The notes under the pieces: model-generated
Databases searched by the model: none
The model's input: only the letters and a program-made list of their open reading frames with translations
Told to the model about the DNA's origin: nothing
Shown here: in pieces, positions 60,097 through 64,000 of the stretch
Position numbering within the stretch: position 1 is the stretch's first letter
How the letters are laid out: every line of letters starts with the position of its first letter
Program-made: the position numbers and the translations under genes
From: Ramazzottius varieornatus
Taxonomy: Eukaryota; Tardigrada; Eutardigrada; Parachela; Ramazzottiidae
Direction of reading: 5' to 3'
NCBI GenBank assembly: GCA_001949185.1
Contig: BDGG01000004.1
Coordinates: forward strand, 29,566-93,565
Length of the DNA: 64,000 bases

Positions 60097-61300
60097 ATGG
60101 ATCTCACTCGGTGTAGTTTTTCTCGTGTTTATTTGCGTTTCGCGATTTTCGCTCTGATCTTTGGTTTTATCGATGCACAAAGTGAGTTCTAGTTTGCAAT
60201 ATCATGTTAAGATTTCGCAGCATAGGTTCGTCGTTAGATTTCGTTTCTGGTGGCTCTTGATTACATTCATATGTGAATCCCGATCTTGGTAAACTGATAC
60301 GTTACTGTAATCGTTTCTAGAAAACCGCGTTCCACAAAAATGGACTGATGGCATCGTACCTTATAAGATAAGCAAACGTTTCGGTAAGCTATTGATCTTG
60401 ACGTTTGGTTATTCAAGGACTTCCATCCTAGCTGCTCTGCCATGATTGCGAGTGACTTTGGGTGATTGCCTGGAAAATTAATCATTTCCTTTAATTTCTC
60501 GTCCACATTTTGGTTCTCGGGTTCCACATTTGATGTATTTTCAGCACCCGCAGAACTCAAGCTCATTCTGGAAAGCCTGGCGGTGATCAGCGAGAAAACA
60601 TGCGTCAAGTTCAAACCATTCAAGGGCGAAACCAGTTTCATTCAGATCAGCCTAGGAATGCAGTAAGTCGTCTTCGCCATTCAACGCACTCAGTTTTTTG
60701 CGACGTCAACAGGTTGACAGTCCCGTCAATACTTTTGCGAACGCGTTTTGTCGCAGAAGTGAAGAAAAGAAGATATGATCGTTTGCTCTAATAATTTTTC
60801 CTGCACAGGTGTCAATCAGCAATTGGGCGGACAGGTGGCGCTCAGTCGCTCTTACTGGCGCGGAATTGCCTCAATCAACGAAGCATCCTTCGCGAACTGA
60901 TGCACGTTCTGGGCTTTAATGATGAGCACCTGCGCAGTGATAGAGATCAGTTCATCACCGTTAACCTGAATAACGTGGGAGAAGGTACCAGAAACCGAAA
61001 AAAAAGATACAAAAAATTGATATGTTGCGACCGTCATTTGAAAAACTGTTTCTTTTTCTAACAGGAGACCGGATTTTTTTCGAGAAGCTGTCTGATCAGG
61101 AATTACCGCGCTTCGGTCTACCGTACGATTACGATTCGGTTCTTCAGGTGCCGGCTAATTGGAAGGTTGATCCTAAAGCCTCCCCCAGCGCAGTCACCAT
61201 CGTACCCAAGGCTGGAAAAGGAGTGAGCCAACTGGGGCGTTCTCAAACCCTGACACATCTGGACATTAACAAGATCAGTAGTTTGTACGGCTGTAAGTAA
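60097..61300 (+). CDS. Secreted astacin-family pseudoprotease
   Basis: Five exons: 60097–60181, 60321–60383, 60545–60662, 60809–60984, 61065–61300; 225 residues. The signal peptide is about residues 1–27 (FAIFALIFGFIDA). The astacin fold then starts at KWTDGIVPYKI, continues with KTCVKFKPF, CQSAIGRTGG.QSL and C109, and ends with LDINKISSLYGC. The zinc motif HExxHxxGFxHE reads REL-MHVLGFNDEH at residues 117–129: the first His is Arg117 and the third is Asp127, while Glu118 and His121 stay. The Met-turn SxMHY reads SVLQV. It should not bind catalytic zinc and is probably a secreted non-enzymatic paralogue, perhaps a binder or inhibitor. AATAAA overlaps the stop region, so the gene ends here. 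Confidence 0.85.
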
Positions 61301-61912
61301 ATAAAGTGCTATCCGCAACACAGCTTGTGTGCTGCTTTCCGTGGTGAGTTGGTTAACTCTGCCCCGTGTGTAGCGGTATGGTTGGACGCACGGCAGTTAC
61401 ATGTCCGGCGGTTAGTCTTTTTCTCGGCCTTGTCTTGCACACAGTATAATGATGCCTGGATGCAGAATTATTGCTGAGGTTTTTCCCTCAATGTCAATGT
61501 AAATTCGGATGAATTCCGCGATATGACATGCTGATTACAGTTCGTGTGGGAGATTTTTAAGCTCCGTCGTGGTTACCTAACATTTGATTACCTTGAAAAT
61601 ATCGAAGGTACAGTCACCATACGTACGCATCGGTCCGTGAAATAGGTATCCGCTGAGCTGCGCAGACGCCGCAGAGATGGAGCAGGTTCAGCTTGACGAA
61701 TTATTGCAGAAAATGGTCAGACTTAACGTCAAAGCGTGGATGATCATTTCAGAAATTTTTGACCCAGCCGAAGGTTCGCCGTCCAGGAAACCAATTCAGT
61801 TTAGATTTAGTGCGTGTTTCGGTTGCTGCACCGATATTACAAATTCCAGACGAATGTGTTGTGTTCTGTTATATTCGTGAACCATCTTATGCGTCACAGG
61901 TACAGGCCGATC
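61301..61912. other. Intergenic, no gene seen
   Basis: About 600 bases between the astacin-like gene and the receptor gene. The open frame at 61677–61880 is probably non-coding or 5' leader. Confidence 0.4.
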
Positions 61913-63999
61913 ATGAAGCCAACTTTACAAGTGATTCTCATTGTGAATTTGTTATTCTTTGCTGGGATAAACAATGTTCTGAATTTTCAACCTGTTGATG
62001 GCAAGATGGTGAATCTGTTGTTTGTGGCTATGGGTCTACAGGTGTCGGATCCGCAGACGAAAATGATTGGGACGTATGGTAGAATAGTTGATGATATGGC
62101 GGCGTCGTCCCCAAACCTGTTTCCACTGTTTTCGTTTCGGTATCTGGAAATTTCAAATGTCCCTTCATGCTCAAGTTCCGTGATCATAGTGCTTGAAAAG
62201 ATATGGAAATACTTGCAAGACCCGGCGAACCGGGAAAGCCTGACAGTAATCCTACTTACAACAGGTACACGTGCCTGGCCTAAATNNNNNNNNNNNNNNN
62301 NNNNNNNNNNNNNNNNNNNNNNNNNNNNNNNNNNNAATCGAAGCAGAGTCGCTTTCGCTCCGTTCCCCACATTTTTGTCCATCCCCACATTTAGGCCAGG
62401 CGCGTGTATGTAAAGTGGTCTGGGAAGTAAGCAGTGTCGAGCTCAGGAAGGCGCGCCTCGAATACACAAAGCCGTTTGTTTTTCTTCAGAGTGTGAGTCG
62501 CTCGTTCAGGCAGTAGCGGACATTGCGAGAGGTATACCGTATCAAATTTCCAACTTTTCAAATTGGAACAGTTATATTACTTCGTTGGTTTCAGAGGAAG
62601 GTTTGTTGGTCGTGAGCAGGTACACTCCAGTACCATAATATTAATATAATATGTGCTATCAAAATGAGGAGGCCCGTCCCAGGCCTACAAACGAGCTTTT
62701 CTGGTATAGCTGTAAACCCCCTCTGCGAAAAACCCCACCAGTACTGGACCTTCGATATTCCAACCTCATCACACTTTCGGCGGTGACAGCTGAGGATATG
62801 GCCGAAGCCTTCCTTGACCTGATGGACCAGTACCACATCACCAATTTTGCACTCATTTGTACCAGCGAGTTCTCGGTTACTACCCCAGTCAAAAACGATA
62901 CCGGCTCGGTATGTGGTTCTGTGCAAAGGACCGCTTCACTTCGCGACCGAGATCTCAAAGACCGATTGCTGGTGGTGTTGGTTGACTCTTCGAGCAACAC
63001 GGATCAAACGGAAAAGACGATCGCGAATATTCAGCAATTTGGCGCCACTGGTAAACTACCGTATTTTATTACGCTACTATAAAACGTGCGGGTTAATCCC
63101 GTAACGGTAATCAAAAATGCAACTGTTCCATCGTCCCGTAGTGATCAGCTTCGCAGGTGCAACGGAAGTTGCTGTGAGAATCATCTCGACCATAAACTCG
63201 TCGCACTTGGGCGTGAAAATTATCACCATAGTCTTTCCTTTCCTGAACAGCACCACGCTGCAATGGACAGTGGACCCTTACTGGACGTCTATGGTGAGCT
63301 GGGTAGACGCATAAGCTTCTTGAATCAACCAACAAACGCCAAACTCTGTTCTCCAAAACCAGCAACCTTTCCCTACAGGCAAGCATCACGCCACCGGGTC
63401 TGTTGAATCGTCTATGGTTCATGGCGCCGGAGTACAATCGGCGAGCTGGAGGCAATAGGTACCTATCGGGATTTCAATATCACATACGCCAGGGCTTATG
63501 GGTTTTGGAAGAGGTAAGTTCTGAAGTCTGGTAACCCACAGACTTTTATTAACTATACAGTACATTTTTCCCGCATAGGTGCTCAATGAGGAACTCTTGA
63601 CCTCTGGAGAAATATCCAGGAACGCTCTGGATCACTCAATAAAAATGCGCAATCGAACCTACTATAGTTTTGCGGATGGTCTTTATGTGAACAGTCAAGG
63701 AGTCAGGGAGCAAAGGATACTGTTTCGGACTCTGAACAGTTCCTCCATGACGTTCACAGTACATTTCGATTGACAACCGTTTTTTCATCGACTAAAACTC
63801 ACAGGAATTTTTTTACAGACCGTTCTGGCTGTTTCAAGTGGGAATGCGTATTTTGTCGACAGAAGTCCCTGGAACCGCAACGATAGTTTCCTAATACCTG
63901 ATTCTCATCGATCGGAACCGACGACCGTTTCAGCCGTCGCGAACAACAGAGCTGGTAATAACACATCGTTCGAGCTCGGTAATTTGGCCCTTACAACCG
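61913..63999 (+). CDS. ANF-receptor-type ectodomain, 5' part of receptor
   Basis: Partial gene, running off the window. Exons seen: 61913–62264 (signal peptide MKPTLQVILIVNLLFFAG), 62490–~62600, then from about 62665 with further exons to about 63960 (joins near 63055/63157, 63293/63380, 63512/63580, 63765/63820). The ectodomain has the periplasmic-binding (type I) pattern: AVADIARGIPYQIS (first-lobe end), LRYSNLITLSAVTAEDMAEAFLDLM, an outer-lobe stretch LLVVLVDSSS, then RYLSGFQYHIRQ, LDHSIKMRNRTYYSFADGLYVNSQGVREQRI. This pattern is typical of natriuretic-peptide and invertebrate receptor guanylyl cyclases, but no kinase-like or cyclase domain is in view, so the type is inferred. The exon 2–3 join is uncertain. 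A 50-base gap lies in intron 1. Confidence 0.7.
62266..62408. repeat. Inverted repeat enclosing assembly gap
   Basis: TACACGTGCCTGGCCTAAAT (62266–62285) directly precedes 50 N (62286–62335), and its inverse (62389–62408) follows, with one mismatch in 20. The gap is therefore inside an inverted-repeat unit in the first intron of the receptor gene. Confidence 0.85.
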
Positions 64000-64000
64000 T

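Overview
The window is nuclear DNA from a small-genome metazoan, most likely a tardigrade (eutardigrade). It has animal genes split by short GT–AG introns, mostly about 50–350 bases, with no bacterial operon signals. The tardigrade call is an inference from gene architecture and divergence; no species marker was read. Exon limits were worked out by hand from splice sites and reading frame, and by recalled similarity to known families; no search was run.

Layout. From 2.9 to 11.7 kb there is a compact housekeeping block: MAD2 (+), the alpha subunit of the mitochondrial processing peptidase (−), a small helix-turn-helix protein with a lysine-rich tail (−), sphingomyelin synthase (+) and cyclin C (+). 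From 11.9 to 17.4 kb (−) lie two copies of an HTATIP2/TIP30-type oxidoreductase. The proximal copy (16.2–17.4 kb) is intact. The other has a nonsense codon, and a full-length pogo/Tigger-type DNA transposon sits in its second intron with identical 118-base terminal inverted repeats. From 19.2 to 21.1 kb is a mitochondrial calcium uniporter pore subunit without a recognisable N-terminal domain.

From 26 to 36 kb is a complete cholinergic gene locus: the vesicular acetylcholine transporter followed on the same strand by choline acetyltransferase, the loader and maker of the same transmitter. One choline acetyltransferase intron holds two adjacent foldback elements. From 36 to 46 kb the DNA is rich in TA-flanked inverted-repeat elements (MITEs), with a decayed second pogo-type transposase, a decayed copy of a BEN-like gene carrying a MITE, and an intact copy of that gene.

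From 47 to 60 kb there are three related rhodopsin-fold receptors. All three have lost the sodium-site aspartate, the DRY motif and the NPxxY motif. A TANGO2 gene lies between the second and third. From 60 to 64 kb there is a secreted astacin-family protein lacking zinc and Met-turn residues, then the 5' part of a single-pass receptor with an ANF-receptor-like extracellular domain, which runs off the window end and contains a 50-base assembly gap inside an inverted repeat.

Recurring themes are local gene duplication followed by decay, TA-targeting transposons and their MITEs placed in introns and dead genes, and lineage-specific receptor and pseudoenzyme variants.
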